In this document: in pieces, positions 26,918 through 35,535 of the stretch
Position numbering within the stretch: position 1 is the first letter of the stretch
Layout of the letters: every line of letters starts with the position of its first letter
Notes under the pieces: generated by a model
Databases searched by the model: none
The model's input: the letters and a program-made list of their open reading frames with translations, nothing else
Told to the model about the DNA's origin: nothing
Position numbers and translations under genes: made by a program
NCBI GenBank assembly: GCA_963701715.1
Contig: CAVPAX010000006.1
Location: 310,001-374,000 of the forward strand
Length of the DNA stretch: 64,000 nt
Source of the DNA: Methylotenera_A sp963701715
Lineage (GTDB): Bacteria > Pseudomonadota > Gammaproteobacteria > Burkholderiales > Methylophilaceae
Reading direction: 5' to 3'

Positions 26918-27829
26918 TTATTTGGATGATTTGACGGCATGCCCACCAAAGGCATTACGCATCATTGAAAGCAGTTTATAACTGTAACCGTCGTTTTCCT
27001 GCGATGCAAAGCGCATTTGCAATGCCAGAGTAAGCACCGGTGCAGCTACGCCCTGTTCTACGGCCTCAACGACTGTCCAGCGGCCTTCACCAGAGTCAGC
27101 CACGTAAGGCGCAACACCATCCAGGGTTTGGTCAGTCTTGAGAGATTCTGCAGTTAGATCCAGCAGCCAGCTGCGCACCACAGAACCATGACGCCATAGC
27201 TCGGTGATTTGTGCCAAGTCCAGATTGAATTCTTCTTTTCCCTTGATTAGATCCAATCCTTCAGCCATCGCTTGCATCATGCCGTATTCAATACCATTGT
27301 GAATCATTTTGGTGAAGTGGCCGCTGCCAACAGGGCCGACATGCGCCCATCCACGGTGTGCTGCCGGGGCAAGTGCTTTGAGTATCGGCGTGACGACCTC
27401 TGCCACTTCTTTGGTTGCACCTACCATGAGGCAGTAGCCGTTATCCAGACCCCATACGCCGCCAGAGGTGCCGGAATCCATAAAGCCGATGCCATGTTCA
27501 GCTAGCATTGCGCCGCGACGCTGACTGTGTTTGTAGTTGGAGTTGCCGCCATCGACAATAATGTCGCCTTTATTCAGCATAGGGATTAATTCTTTGATCT
27601 GTTTTTCGGTGATCTCGCCGGCAGGCAACATCATCCAGATGATTCTTTGGCCTTCTAATTGGTTGACTGCGTCCTGTACCGAGGTCGCAGGAATTAGCCC
27701 TTCTTTTTCTACCAGATTGTTGACAAAGTCTTTATTGAAATCGAAACCAACTACTTCTATTTTGTGACGCAGCAAACGGGCGGCCATGTTGCCACCCATC
27801 TTGCCTAAACCTAACATTGCTAATTTCAT
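26918..27829 (-). CDS. gnd: 6-phosphogluconate dehydrogenase, decarboxylating (short type)
   Basis: 303 aa, the short bacterial class, about two thirds the length of E. coli Gnd and usually NAD-preferring. Makes ribulose 5-phosphate, CO2 and reduced coenzyme, closing the dissimilatory RuMP cycle. N-terminal MKLAMLGLGKMGGNMAARLL is the Rossmann loop; GSGHFTKMIHNGIEYGMMQA holds the catalytic lysine and substrate-binding residues. It lies upstream of zwf on the same strand, so the two are likely cotranscribed. Confidence 0.94.
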   Translation of the reverse strand: MKLAMLGLGKMGGNMAARLLRHKIEVVGFDFNKDFVNNLVEKEGLIPATSVQDAVNQLEGQRIIWMMLPAGEITEKQIKELIPMLNKGDIIVDGGNSNYKHSQRRGAMLAEHGIGFMDSGTSGGVWGLDNGYCLMVGATKEVAEVVTPILKALAPAAHRGWAHVGPVGSGHFTKMIHNGIEYGMMQAMAEGLDLIKGKEEFNLDLAQITELWRHGSVVRSWLLDLTAESLKTDQTLDGVAPYVADSGEGRWTVVEAVEQGVAAPVLTLALQMRFASQENDGYSYKLLSMMRNAFGGHAVKSSK

Positions 27830-27932
27830 TGCGTTTTTTTACCTTTTATAGAGGATTATGAACCATCCACCTTGTGAGTTAGATTAAGTTCGGAAGTAAA
27901 TCTTTAATACGTTGTAATAATAACTTGTAACT

Positions 27933-28724
27933 TTAGTGGCGGCTTTCCGCTGGTGCTGCATCAGTTTCTACATCAAGATCGCCCCAGCCTAGGCGGCGAT
28001 TGAATAACTCGAGCAACAAGTCCCAGCTCAGTCGTGATAGCGCTGGGTCATAACGATGACCTTCATCGCGCATAAAGGCATGCTGTCCATTGAATTCATG
28101 CCAAGTAAAACGCGCGCCCACTTCTTCTAGACGGGCTTTAAGCAGATTGCGGCCTTCTAGTGGCACATGCGGGTCTTGGCGGCCCCAGATGTGCAGAAGT
28201 TCACCTTTAATTTCGCCTGCACGTTCTAATGAGTTATCATTTTTGCCTAACCCTAGTCCTTTTTTGTGAATGTCTGTGGCATAGAAACAGGTTGTGGCCA
28301 ATACGTCTGGATTCATCGCAGCGCGGAACGCAAGGTGGCCGCCGATGCAAATACCCATGACACCTAAACGTCCGGTGCAGTCTTCACGTGATTTCAGATA
28401 ATCCAGCACGGCACGTGCATCGTTATCATAGGCATCTACCGGTTTGGTGATTTTTAATTCGTTGCCGCGCGTGGTGCCGGTCTCATCGTATGCCAGCACA
28501 GTGCCTGATGGCTCATATTCGTGATAAATTTCTGGACAAGCAACGATGAAGCCGTGTCCTGCAAGCATTGCTGCGGTGCGGCGAATTGGGGCTGTTACTT
28601 GAAATATTTCTGAGAACATCAAAATCCCAGGATATTTGCCTGGTGCGGCTGGGCGGAAAATGTGGGCGCGCATTTCGCCGGTTGGCGTGTCAAGATCGAC
28701 GATTTCACTGTCTTTAATTAGCAT
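27933..28724 (-). CDS. Dienelactone hydrolase family protein
   Basis: 263 aa alpha/beta-hydrolase. The start at 28724 is chosen because AAAAGGAC stands eight to fourteen bases upstream and MLIKDSEIVDLDTPTGEMRAH is the family N-terminus; the frame is open further to 28817. The nucleophile is Cys in GICIGGHLAF, the DLH hallmark, with Asp in GRQDPHVP and His in NGQHAFMRDEGHR. True substrate is unknown; in this organism aromatic degradation seems unlikely, so it may detoxify a lactone or ester. Upstream of gnd and zwf on the same strand. Confidence 0.85.
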   Translation of the reverse strand: MLIKDSEIVDLDTPTGEMRAHIFRPAAPGKYPGILMFSEIFQVTAPIRRTAAMLAGHGFIVACPEIYHEYEPSGTVLAYDETGTTRGNELKITKPVDAYDNDARAVLDYLKSREDCTGRLGVMGICIGGHLAFRAAMNPDVLATTCFYATDIHKKGLGLGKNDNSLERAGEIKGELLHIWGRQDPHVPLEGRNLLKARLEEVGARFTWHEFNGQHAFMRDEGHRYDPALSRLSWDLLLELFNRRLGWGDLDVETDAAPAESRH

Positions 28725-28873
28725 GTTTATTGTCCTTTTACGTAACCTAATATGATAATGCATGGCAGCCTTTACACACAATGACTTGGTGTAAAAAAGC
28801 ATAAAAAAGCGTGACAATTCCTGTTATTTCGTGTCAAATTCGGCCTGAATTTTCATAAGATTATTTAAGAAAC

Positions 28874-29569
28874 ATGCAAACGAAAAATACGAGCAAACGC
28901 ACACGGTGGCAACACTTTGAAAGTATTGAGGCATTAAGGCACGCTGTATGTGATGCAATCGTCCATAGCGCAAACGAAGCTATTGTCAAGCGAGGTCAGT
29001 TTTCTATTGTACTGGCGGGCGGCAACACCCCGCGTGCTGTGTATCGGTTGTTACGCGATATTAAAACGGATTGGTCAAAATGGCATATTTATCACGGCGA
29101 TGAGCGCTGCCTGCCGCGCGAGCATGAGGATAGAAACAGTCTGATGGTAGAGCAGGTCTGGACACATTATGTCGACATTCCTGCAAGCCAGATTCATGAC
29201 ATTCCAGCTGAACTAGGTAATGTTGAAGGCGCAAAAGCTTATGCGAAGACTTTGGCTGGTGTGCCGACTTTTGATATGGTACTGCTGGGATTGGGAGAAG
29301 ATGGCCATACAGCCAGTTTATTTCCTAGTCATACAGTCGATAATAGCGCAGATGCTGTTCCAGTTTCTAACTCGCCAAAACCGCCGCCAGAGCGCATTAG
29401 CTTAAGCCAAAACCGTTTAAATAATACACGCGAAGTGATTTTTATTGTTTCTGGCTCGGGTAAGCAGCAGGCTGTAGACCAATGGCGAAGCGGGGTGCTA
29501 ATACCAGCGACACTGATTGCGCCAGAAGCTGGCGTAGATGTATATTGTTATGAGGTAAAATTAGATTGA
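28874..29569 (+). CDS. pgl: 6-phosphogluconolactonase
   Basis: 231 aa. Hydrolyses the product of Zwf, so with zwf and gnd nearby it completes the oxidative branch. The family motifs FSIVLAGGNTPRAVYRLL, WHIYHGDERCLPREHEDRN and FDMVLLGLGEDGHTASLFP are all present. It is divergent from the dienelactone hydrolase-gnd-zwf group; about 150 bases lie between the two starts for promoters. Confidence 0.93.
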   Translation: MQTKNTSKRTRWQHFESIEALRHAVCDAIVHSANEAIVKRGQFSIVLAGGNTPRAVYRLLRDIKTDWSKWHIYHGDERCLPREHEDRNSLMVEQVWTHYVDIPASQIHDIPAELGNVEGAKAYAKTLAGVPTFDMVLLGLGEDGHTASLFPSHTVDNSADAVPVSNSPKPPPERISLSQNRLNNTREVIFIVSGSGKQQAVDQWRSGVLIPATLIAPEAGVDVYCYEVKLD

Positions 29570-29585
29570 TTTTTAGAGCTGACAA

Positions 29586-30185
29586 TCAATCAGCTTTTTT
29601 CTCAATTAAATTCGATGTAGTTTTTGATGGGAGAGAGAGAGGTAGTGGAAGTGGGGAAGGACCCAATAATCTAAGTTGTTCTTTCTGAATGGCGATGAGT
29701 TCGCTCCATTGATGCTCACGTAGCATGTCGACTTTTTCGTGCAACAACATGATTTCCAGCTCTGCTTTGAGATTGACTTCATAGTCATGCTCAGCTTCCA
29801 GTCGATCTTTTTCTGCCTGCCTATTTTGTGACATCAAAATAATCGGGGCTTGAATAGAGGCTAGCATCGATAAAAATAAATTTAATAGTATGTAAGGGTA
29901 AGGGTCAAAGGCTTTGTTGTAATTGACCAAAACATATGAGTTCAGCACTACCCAGCTAACCAGTACAATAGCGAATACGATAATAAATGCCCAGGAACCT
30001 CCAAATCTTGCGACTGCATCAGCTGCGCGCTGCCCAAAGGTAATTGCGTTGTCATATTCCTGTGAAGTGTTTCTTGATATATACGTACGTTCCGCGATGT
30101 GACGCGCTACCTTTTTGGTGCGTTCATCCATGGCGTCATAAGTTGAGCCAATAAGCTTTTCTGCTGCGCGATGTTTATTTGTCAT
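29586..30185 (-). CDS. DUF1003 membrane protein
   Basis: 199 aa. Two membrane helices (residues about 61-82 and 95-116) in the DUF1003 core, which includes FGQRAADAVARFGGSWAFI and ILLNLFLSMLASIQAPIILMSQNRQ. The C-terminal third is a charged helical tail (KDRLEAEHDYEVNLKAELEI). Function unknown. It is 15 bases downstream of apbC on the same strand and convergent with pgl. Confidence 0.85.
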   Translation of the reverse strand: MTNKHRAAEKLIGSTYDAMDERTKKVARHIAERTYISRNTSQEYDNAITFGQRAADAVARFGGSWAFIIVFAIVLVSWVVLNSYVLVNYNKAFDPYPYILLNLFLSMLASIQAPIILMSQNRQAEKDRLEAEHDYEVNLKAELEIMLLHEKVDMLREHQWSELIAIQKEQLRLLGPSPLPLPLSLPSKTTSNLIEKKAD

Positions 30186-30200
30186 GAATACAGTCGAGCG

Positions 30201-31289
30201 CTAAGTATTCTGAATCACAATGTTCGGGAATTTGCTGCTGTGATCCAAGCTGGCATTGGCGATTTTAATCGCGGCTTTACGTGCTATTTCCTTGTAAATG
30301 CCAGAAATTTTCGAGTCTGGTTCAGCGATCACTGTCGGTTTCCCGCTATCAGTTTGTTCGCGGATACTAATGTCTAGCGGTAAGCTTCCCAGCAAATCCA
30401 CATTGTAGTCCGCACACATTTTTTCACCGCCGCCCGCACCGAATATATGCTCTTCATGACCACATTTGCTACAAATATGCGTACTCATATTCTCGACAAT
30501 GCCTAAAATCGGTATGCCGACTTTCTCAAACATTTTTAAGCCCTTGCGTGCATCTAACAATGCTATATCTTGCGGCGTAGTGACAATAATCGCGCCGGTA
30601 ACAGGTATTTTTTGCGCCAGTGTGAGCTGAATGTCACCCGTGCCAGGCGGCAAATCAATGACAAGATAATCCAAATCTCGCCATTTTGTGTCGCGCAACA
30701 GTTGCTCCAGCGCGCCCGTTACCATTGGGCCACGCCATACCATAGGCGTATCTATATCCACCAAAAATCCAATCGACATGGCTTGTATCCCATAGGCCAG
30801 CATCGGTTCCATACTTTTGCCATCGCTACTTTCGGGGCGACCGCTAATGCCCAGCATTTGCGGCTGACTCGGGCCATAAATGTCTGCGTCCAGCAAGCCT
30901 ACTGTTACACCTTCCGCGGCCAGTGCCAGCGCCAAATTAACTGAAGTAGTCGATTTGCCTACACCGCCTTTGCCGGATGCCACGGCGATAATATTTTTCA
31001 CGTTAGGCAACAATGTCACGCCTTGCTGAGACTTGTGTGCTGCAATACGACTGCCAATATTCACGGACACATTTCCAACGTTGGCCAATTTTTTTAGATG
31101 GTCGGTGACAAGTGCTTTCACATCATTCATTACGCTTTTCGCTGGGTAACCCAGCACAATGTCCATACTTACGTTATTCCCGCTGATCTGGATGTTTTTG
31201 GCCGATTTTCCAGTAACAAAGTCGCGCCCAGTATTCGGGTCTATCAAGGTTTTGAGGCTGTTGAGAATGTCTTGTTCTGCAATGGTCAT
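30201..31289 (-). CDS. apbC: Iron-sulfur cluster carrier protein, Mrp/NBP35 family
   Basis: 362 aa. An N-terminal DUF59/MIP18-like domain (residues 1-90) is followed by the P-loop ATPase domain with VASGKGGVGKSTTSVNLA and the metal-binding CSKCGHEEHIFG (CxxC). Transfers Fe-S clusters to apo-enzymes in the cytoplasm. The divergent arrangement with metG is conserved in proteobacteria. Confidence 0.94.
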   Translation of the reverse strand: MTIAEQDILNSLKTLIDPNTGRDFVTGKSAKNIQISGNNVSMDIVLGYPAKSVMNDVKALVTDHLKKLANVGNVSVNIGSRIAAHKSQQGVTLLPNVKNIIAVASGKGGVGKSTTSVNLALALAAEGVTVGLLDADIYGPSQPQMLGISGRPESSDGKSMEPMLAYGIQAMSIGFLVDIDTPMVWRGPMVTGALEQLLRDTKWRDLDYLVIDLPPGTGDIQLTLAQKIPVTGAIIVTTPQDIALLDARKGLKMFEKVGIPILGIVENMSTHICSKCGHEEHIFGAGGGEKMCADYNVDLLGSLPLDISIREQTDSGKPTVIAEPDSKISGIYKEIARKAAIKIANASLDHSSKFPNIVIQNT

Positions 31290-31391
31290 GGGGATATTTT
31301 AGGTCAATTAAGTAATCTTGTAATTTTAACTTATGTGTGATGCCCCGTCATTTGCTAAAATAGCGTTTTAGCTAATAGATTCATTTATCTT

Positions 31392-33503
31392 ATGTCACGC
31401 AAAATTCTTGTTACCTCCGCACTTCCATACGCAAACGGCAGTATTCATTTAGGTCATTTGGTCGAATATATTCAAACCGACATCTGGGTGCGTTTTCAAA
31501 AGATGCAGGGACACACTGTGCACTATGTGTGCGCAGATGACACGCATGGCACGCCGATTATGCTGCGCGCTGAGAAAGAGGGTATTACGCCAGAAGCCTT
31601 GATTGACGCAGTGCATCAAGAGCACAACGCTGATTTCAAAGAATTCTTAGTAGAGTTTGATAACTATTACTCTACAAACTCTGAGGAAAATAAAGTACTT
31701 TCACAAGGCATTTATCGTGCGCTAAAAGCCAATGGCAAAATTGCCACAAAAACCATCGAGCAATTTTACGACCCTGTTAAAAACATGTTTCTACCAGACC
31801 GTTTTATCAAGGGCGAATGTCCGAAATGCCATGCCAAAGACCAATATGGCGATAGCTGCGAAGTGTGTGGCGCGACATACAACCCGACAGAACTAATCAA
31901 CGCGTATTCCGCGGTTTCCGGCGCCGCGCCGGTGCGCAAAGAAACAGAGCATTATTTTTTCAAACTGAGTGAGTGTGAACAATTCCTAAAAGATTGGACA
32001 CGCTCTGGCACACTGCAAGGCGAAGCAGCCAACAAAATGGGCGAATGGTTTGAGAATGGCTTGAACGACTGGGATATTTCACGTGATGCACCTTATTTTG
32101 GCTTTGAAATCCCCGATGCGCCCGGCAAATATTTTTATGTATGGTTGGATGCGCCGATTGGTTATATGGCTAGTTTTAAAAATAAAGTTGATGCTGTAAA
32201 TAAAAAAGTAGATGCTGGTGAATTACTAGAGTCTAGTAGGTTGGATTTCGACGAGTACTGGAAGGAAGGGTCCAGTACAGAGTTGTATCATTTTATCGGT
32301 AAAGATATTTTGTATTTCCATGCGCTATTCTGGCCTGCAACTCTTAAATATAGCGGCTACCGTACACCTACGAGCATATTCGCGCACGGTTTTTTAACTG
32401 TGAATGGCGAGAAAATGAGCAAATCACGCGGCACGTTTATTACTGCGCGCAGCTATTTGGAGCATGTGAAAAATCCAGAATATTTACGCTATTACTACGC
32501 GGCCAAGCTGAATGGCACGATGGAAGACATCGATCTTAATTTAGAAGATTTTGTCGCACGCGTAAATAGTGACTTGGTGGGAAAGTATGTGAATATTGCG
32601 AGCAGAACCGCCAACATTCTAAATAAATACTTCGAAGGAAAGCTATGTGAGCTCGAGTTTAATACTGGCTTCTATGCGTTGGGATTAATTAAGATAGAAG
32701 ATGAAGTAAAGTTAGCTTATCAGCAACGTGATTTTAGTAAAGCGGTAAGACTAATCATGGGTTATGCAGATGAAATTAATCAATACGTTCAAACTAAACA
32801 GCCTTGGGTGCTTGCAAAAGACTTTGAGTCGAACAAAAACGATTTGCATCAAATTTGCACTAATGCATTACTAGGTTTTTACAATCTATCAATACTTATT
32901 AAACCGATATTGCCTGCATTAGTTGAAAATGTTGAACGATTATTCAGTACTCCAGATTTAGAATGGGATGACTTGGGGACTAAGCCTACGAATCCTGTTA
33001 GAGCTAAATCAATCAAGGAATTTCAACATTTAATGAACCGTATTGATCCTAAACAGATTGAAGCTATGACAGTAGCTAATAAAGAAAATTTGCAAGTTAC
33101 AGCACCGCCGCATTCTGAGCAGCATCATGCGGTGCATCAGCAGAACGAGGTGAATACGGATGCTGTAGAAGTTGAATACATCAGTATTGATGATTTTACC
33201 AAGGTGGATTTGCGCATTGCGAAAATCGTAAATGCCGAGCACGTGGAAGGCGCGGAAAAATTATTGAAACTGACCTTGGATATTGGTGAAGAAAAACCAA
33301 GACAAGTGTTTGCAGGCATTAAATCGGCTTACGACCCTGAAACATTAAAAGGCCGTTTAACGGTGATGGTGGCAAATTTAGCTCCGCGTAAAATGAAGTT
33401 TGGCATGAGTGAGGGTATGGTATTAGCCGCTAGTGATGAACTTGGAGGCCCATATATACTCTCACCCGATGTTGGAGCAAAAGCTGGCATGCGCGTTAAA
33501 TAA
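31392..33503 (+). CDS. metG: Methionyl-tRNA synthetase
   Basis: 703 aa class I synthetase of the long, dimeric type. HIGH-type motif in PYANGSIHLGHLVEY, a four-cysteine zinc knuckle (CPKCHAKDQYGDSCEVCG), and GEKMSKSRGTF. The C-terminal EMAP/Trbp111-like tRNA-binding domain (residues about 600-703; DFTKVDLRIAKIVNAEHVEGAEKLL) is joined by a polar linker rich in His/Gln (residues about 570-595). Confidence 0.97.
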   Translation: MSRKILVTSALPYANGSIHLGHLVEYIQTDIWVRFQKMQGHTVHYVCADDTHGTPIMLRAEKEGITPEALIDAVHQEHNADFKEFLVEFDNYYSTNSEENKVLSQGIYRALKANGKIATKTIEQFYDPVKNMFLPDRFIKGECPKCHAKDQYGDSCEVCGATYNPTELINAYSAVSGAAPVRKETEHYFFKLSECEQFLKDWTRSGTLQGEAANKMGEWFENGLNDWDISRDAPYFGFEIPDAPGKYFYVWLDAPIGYMASFKNKVDAVNKKVDAGELLESSRLDFDEYWKEGSSTELYHFIGKDILYFHALFWPATLKYSGYRTPTSIFAHGFLTVNGEKMSKSRGTFITARSYLEHVKNPEYLRYYYAAKLNGTMEDIDLNLEDFVARVNSDLVGKYVNIASRTANILNKYFEGKLCELEFNTGFYALGLIKIEDEVKLAYQQRDFSKAVRLIMGYADEINQYVQTKQPWVLAKDFESNKNDLHQICTNALLGFYNLSILIKPILPALVENVERLFSTPDLEWDDLGTKPTNPVRAKSIKEFQHLMNRIDPKQIEAMTVANKENLQVTAPPHSEQHHAVHQQNEVNTDAVEVEYISIDDFTKVDLRIAKIVNAEHVEGAEKLLKLTLDIGEEKPRQVFAGIKSAYDPETLKGRLTVMVANLAPRKMKFGMSEGMVLAASDELGGPYILSPDVGAKAGMRVK

Positions 33504-33538
33504 TTATAATTTTTTAAAAGTGATAAAGGAGTTTCTGA

Positions 33539-34039
33539 TTGATTATCAAAACAATATATACCGTTTTAATTGCTGGCGTATTAGCTAGCACTCATGCAGC
33601 TGCCGAAGATAGTAATGCAAAAACTGCAGTAGGCGGTGGTTTAGGTGCAGCGGCAGGCACAGCAATTGGCGGCGTGTTGGGTGGCAGTACTGGTGAGGTA
33701 ATAGGTGGCGCCGTAGGTGGCGGAGTGGGCGGCGCAGTCGCTACTAAAGGCGAAGGTCAGGCTGGTGCGGTGATTGGTGGTGCAGCTGGTGGTGCTACGG
33801 GCGCCGCAGTTGGGCGTAAAGTCAGTGGCAGCGGAACTGGTGCGGTCGTTGGGGCTGGTGTTGGAGGTGCTGGTGGCGCAGTGGTTGGCAAAGTGATTGC
33901 AGAGCCCGAGAAAAGTACTAAACATAGACATCATAAACGGCACTACAAGCATAAAAAACATAAACATGGCAAAGGCCATGCGTATGGACATGATAAACAT
34001 TCAGAGGTACGCCATAACGAAGGGCGCCACGACTGGTAA
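33539..34039 (+). CDS. Glycine-zipper exported protein with His/Lys-rich tail
   Basis: 166 aa. TTG start at 33539 with AAAGGA nine bases upstream. A signal peptide (cleavage after THAAA) leads to about 90 residues of glycine-zipper repeats (GGGLGAAAGTAIGGVLGG and similar), expected to insert in or associate with a membrane. The last 40 residues are strongly basic and His-rich (HRHHKRHYKHKKHKHGKGH), which could bind metal or nucleic acid. Related glycine-zipper proteins are common in betaproteobacteria and lack an assigned function. The terminator just downstream is split by the IS. Confidence 0.75.
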   Translation: MIIKTIYTVLIAGVLASTHAAAEDSNAKTAVGGGLGAAAGTAIGGVLGGSTGEVIGGAVGGGVGGAVATKGEGQAGAVIGGAAGGATGAAVGRKVSGSGTGAVVGAGVGGAGGAVVGKVIAEPEKSTKHRHHKRHYKHKKHKHGKGHAYGHDKHSEVRHNEGRHDW

Positions 34040-34049
34040 GAAATTTGGC

Positions 34050-34064
34050 CAATAAAAAAGCCCC
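34050..34064. terminator. Left arm of a terminator split by the IS
   Basis: Positions 34050-34064 are the exact reverse complement of 35506-35520. Without the IS and one copy of the TTTT target duplication the two arms form a hairpin with a 15-bp stem (GCCCC/GGGGC core) flanked by A6 and T6, a bidirectional terminator for the convergent glycine-zipper and HhH genes. Confidence 0.85.
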
Positions 34065-34069
34065 TTTTT

Positions 34070-34094
34070 TGAACTGACCCCCAAAGGTTGGACA
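34070..34094. repeat. IS terminal inverted repeat, orfB end
   Basis: 25-base end of the IS; four mismatches (positions 3, 8, 9 and 17) to the other end at 35477-35501. The inner part reads GTTGGACA. Confidence 0.85.
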
Positions 34095-34895
34095 TTAGTT
34101 TGGGTTTAAACTTAAGGACTGATTTCTGTACTCTACAGGACTCAGTCCTTTTAATTTTGTCTTAATCCTGTCGTGATTGTAATACCAAATATAATCTTTT
34201 AGCTCCTTGATGAAAGAGGCTACATCTTTAAATTTCTGGGTGTAGTAAAACTCGGTCTTTAATATGCCAAAGAAGTTTTCCATCACGGCATTATCCAAAC
34301 AATTACCTTTTCTCGACATGCTTTGGCTTAAACCCCGTTCTTGTAATGCTGTTTGATAGCAAGCCATCTGATACTGCCAGCCCTGATCCGAATGCACCAT
34401 CGGTGCTTCATGCGGCTTGAGTCTGCGGATGGCCTGACGAAGCATACTATCCACGAGACTATACTGCGGGCGCTGCGCCACCTCATAGGACACAATCTCT
34501 CCGTTATACAGATCCAGTATGGGCGAGAGATAGACCTTTTCTCCCAGGATATTAAACTCCGTCACATCGGTGACCCATTTTTCATTCGGGGCCGATGCCT
34601 GGAACTGACGCGCTAGCTGATTGGGTGCGACTTTGCCTACCTGTCCTTGGTAGGATTGATATTTATTCTCCCTCACAATGGACTTCAACTGCAATTGCTG
34701 CATGAGCTTCTGTACGGTCTTGTGATTTAACCATACCCCCAAACGCTTTAAAGCAAGACCGATACGACGATAGCCGTAGCGGCCTTTGTGTTGGTGATAG
34801 ACATCCTGTATGAGCTGCTTCTCGTCTACATAACGATCCACCTGAAGATGGCTGTGATAGTAATAAGTACTTCTGGATAAATTAGTGACTTTCAA
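34095..34895 (-). CDS. IS3-family transposase OrfB (DDE integrase core)
   Basis: 266 aa from the first ATG. HTH_21 region at residues about 20-75 (YGYRRIGLALKRLGV), then the rve core with D110 (WVTDVTEF), D170 (MVHSDQGWQY) and E206 (NAVMENFFG), giving the DD(35)E spacing of IS3 elements. The frame is open upstream of the ATG and overlaps the end of orfA; fusion by -1 frameshifting at GGAAAAG (about 34963-34971) would give the OrfAB transposase, as in this family. Confidence 0.93.
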   Translation of the reverse strand: MKVTNLSRSTYYYHSHLQVDRYVDEKQLIQDVYHQHKGRYGYRRIGLALKRLGVWLNHKTVQKLMQQLQLKSIVRENKYQSYQGQVGKVAPNQLARQFQASAPNEKWVTDVTEFNILGEKVYLSPILDLYNGEIVSYEVAQRPQYSLVDSMLRQAIRRLKPHEAPMVHSDQGWQYQMACYQTALQERGLSQSMSRKGNCLDNAVMENFFGILKTEFYYTQKFKDVASFIKELKDYIWYYNHDRIKTKLKGLSPVEYRNQSLSLNPN

Positions 34896-34933
34896 TAGAC
34901 GGTCCAGCCCATGCGTGGCCCTTAACTCAGTAA

Positions 34934-35446
34934 TTAATGCGGCTTGGTCTTTGCGGCCAACTGCTTTTCCTGAATTAAGGTCTGTAACTTTTTTAAGTAA
35001 TCACGCTCCGCACGAAGATTCAGCACTTCTTCCAGCAACTCTTCCTGCGTCATCTCTTTGGGATGTTTATCCACTTCAGGCTTAGGTTTCGTCATTTTAG
35101 GTCGTCCGCGCGGTTTAGCTATCAGGGCATCTTCCCCACCTGCATTATAAAGTCTTTGCCATTGCAAAACAGTCGTAAATGCAGGAATACCAAAGAGTGC
35201 TGCCACCCTCATGAGGGACATCCGATGGTCTTTCCTGTGCTGTAGAACGCTAAGCTTAAATTCAGCAGAATAGATTTGTGTGCGTTTCTCAAAATAGTCT
35301 GCACCATGGCGCTGGTAGCCATAGATCCATTTCTTTAGTAAAGAGCGATTGACATCATGCTTCTTAGATAGAGCTGTGTAGCCAAGCTTGAACAATTCGT
35401 AGTCCTGAATGACCTGGAGTTTTAATTCTTTTGTATATTTAGACAT
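34934..35446 (-). CDS. IS3-family OrfA (helix-turn-helix protein)
   Basis: 170 aa. Two helix-turn-helix segments (residues about 8-45, YTKELKLQVIQDYELFKLGY, and 60-95) are followed by a basic Pro/Lys linker and a leucine zipper-like tail (EELLEEVLNLRAERDYLKKL), typical of the IS150 group. It binds the IS ends and, fused to OrfB, makes the active transposase. Confidence 0.92.
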   Translation of the reverse strand: MSKYTKELKLQVIQDYELFKLGYTALSKKHDVNRSLLKKWIYGYQRHGADYFEKRTQIYSAEFKLSVLQHRKDHRMSLMRVAALFGIPAFTTVLQWQRLYNAGGEDALIAKPRGRPKMTKPKPEVDKHPKEMTQEELLEEVLNLRAERDYLKKLQTLIQEKQLAAKTKPH

Positions 35447-35476
35447 AAAAACTGCACCTTAATTAGTTGGACAAAG

Positions 35477-35501
35477 TGTCCAACTTTTGGGGTGCAGTAC
35501 A
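35477..35501. repeat. IS terminal inverted repeat, orfA end
   Basis: 25-base end of the IS, upstream of orfA; pairs with 34070-34094. Directly followed by TTTT and the right arm of the disrupted terminator. Confidence 0.85.
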
Positions 35502-35505
35502 TTTT

Positions 35506-35520
35506 GGGGCTTTTTTATTG
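35506..35520. terminator. Right arm of the terminator split by the IS
   Basis: Reverse complement of 34050-34064; GGGGC followed by T6. It ends 16 bases from the stop of the convergent HhH gene. Confidence 0.85.
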
Positions 35521-35535
35521 TCTGATGCCAGGAAG

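Larger units (their letters stand above)
34070..35501 (-). mobile_element. IS3-family insertion sequence (IS150-like), complete
   Basis: 1432 bp. Terminal inverted repeats of 25 bases at 34070-34094 and 35477-35501 match at 21 of 25 positions, both begin TG and share the inner GTTGGACA. A TTTT on each side (34066-34069 and 35502-35505) fits a 3-4 bp target duplication. Two overlapping-phase frames, orfA and orfB, encode an HTH protein and a DDE transposase. Both look intact, so the element could be active. Confidence 0.93.

Noticed and set aside
33641..34000. 119-codon minus-strand frame opposite the glycine-zipper gene
   Set aside because: Product of Gly-rich codon repetition; Thr/Cys/Asn-rich nonsense with no start context.
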